Part shown: positions 22,911-23,173 of the stretch, piece by piece
Layout: each line of letters opens with the position of its first letter
Position numbering within the stretch: position 1 is the first letter of the stretch
Origin: CAZCJU01 sp964562175
GTDB taxonomy: Bacteria; Bacillota; Clostridia; Oscillospirales; CAG-272
Reading direction: 5' to 3'
Assembly (NCBI GenBank): GCA_964562175.1
Contig: CAZLRV010000025.1
Coordinates: 1-23,173 of the forward strand
Length of the DNA stretch: 23,173 nucleotides
Program-made: the position numbers and the translations under genes
The notes under the pieces: generated by a model
Databases searched by the model: none
Told to the model about the DNA's origin: nothing
What the model saw: only the letters and a program-made list of their open reading frames with translations

Positions 22911-23114
22911 ATGAGATCGAATTATAAATTCCCCGGCTACCCCGGAATGCCTCATATGAGAGAGGACGAAGAATACCCGTTTGAGGTCGATGAGCTGTCA
23001 AGCGTCGCCTCAAGTAACGAATGTACCGGACTCGTCGAGCAGATTCCGACAAACGAGGATGAAGCGGAATCCTACAGAAGCATATTGAATGTTCCCGTAG
23101 AGCCGTATAAATAA
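22911..23114 (+). CDS. Small acidic protein of unknown function (67 residues)
   Basis: The ATG at 22911 is preceded by a strong AGGAGG (22900-22905), which favours it over an in-frame ATG at 22866. The product begins MRSNYKFPGYPGMP, rich in Gly/Pro/Tyr, then becomes acidic (DEEYPFEVDELSSVASSNECTGLV) with a single Cys. It ends in NVPVEPYK. There is no signal peptide or membrane helix. I associate the SSxECTGL pattern with small uncharacterised proteins of Clostridia, but have no function for it. No convincing SigA promoter is seen upstream. A 22-bp hairpin array starts 10 bp past the stop. Confidence 0.72.
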   Translation: MRSNYKFPGYPGMPHMREDEEYPFEVDELSSVASSNECTGLVEQIPTNEDEAESYRSILNVPVEPYK

Positions 23115-23123
23115 CCACTTCAT

Positions 23124-23173
23124 CACGCGCAAGCGTGCATATCATCACGCGAATGCGTGTATATCATCACGCG
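23124..23173 (+). repeat. Partial array of 22-bp hairpin repeats at the window end
   Basis: Units start at 23124 (loop GCAA) and 23146 (loop GAAT). A third begins CACGCG at 23168 and is cut by the window edge. The unit and orientation relative to the upstream gene match the other two arrays. Confidence 0.9.

Overview
The window reads as a chromosomal segment of an anaerobic, spore-forming Firmicute of class Clostridia, most likely Oscillospiraceae/Ruminococcaceae or a near relative. The reasons are: a SpoIVB sporulation protease, a HrcA-type CIRCE operator in front of groES-groEL, strong AGGAGG ribosome binding sites, TTGACA-N17-TATAAT promoters, a BspA-type leucine-rich-repeat protein ending in a dockerin, and a cohesin protein. 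The taxonomic placement is inference. No rRNA, tRNA, CRISPR array or phage genes were seen.

Layout. 1-1191: an array of 22-bp hairpin repeats lies just behind a leftward two-domain GNAT acetyltransferase. 1399-7614: a rightward cluster with a 1345-residue LRR/Ig-like/dockerin surface protein, an overlapping membrane-anchored cohesin protein, and the isoprenoid gene ispE. 7663-9753: CIRCE-controlled groES-groEL with terminator. 9757-11394 (leftward): a cysteine-rich conserved hypothetical protein and a ThuA-like protein. The ThuA-like gene diverges from a rightward TIM-barrel amidohydrolase (11538-12341). 12342-13820: a long gene-poor stretch with a 19-bp-stem hairpin, a duplicated ~99-bp unit, a 367-bp MITE-like element with 45-bp terminal inverted repeats carrying its own promoter, structured RNA candidate and terminator, and four ~80-bp degenerate tandem repeats. 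13623-16578: promoter, yybP-ykoY-type manganese riboswitch with terminator, and a P-type cation ATPase. 16682-17953: spoIVB and a second 22-bp array. 18070-22758 (leftward): a TtcA-like tRNA thiolase coupled to a type-2-like ileS, then thiamine pyrophosphokinase. 22911-23173: a 67-residue small protein and a third 22-bp array running off the end.

How it fits together. Most genes are housekeeping (isoprenoid precursor, chaperonin, tRNA charging and modification, thiamine cofactor, metal export, sporulation). The accessory material is the dockerin/cohesin pair, which looks like a self-contained two-gene surface display unit, and the repeats. The 22-bp hairpin arrays occur three times, each immediately downstream of a stop codon and always in the same orientation relative to that gene, which suggests a 3'-UTR element rather than random satellite DNA.
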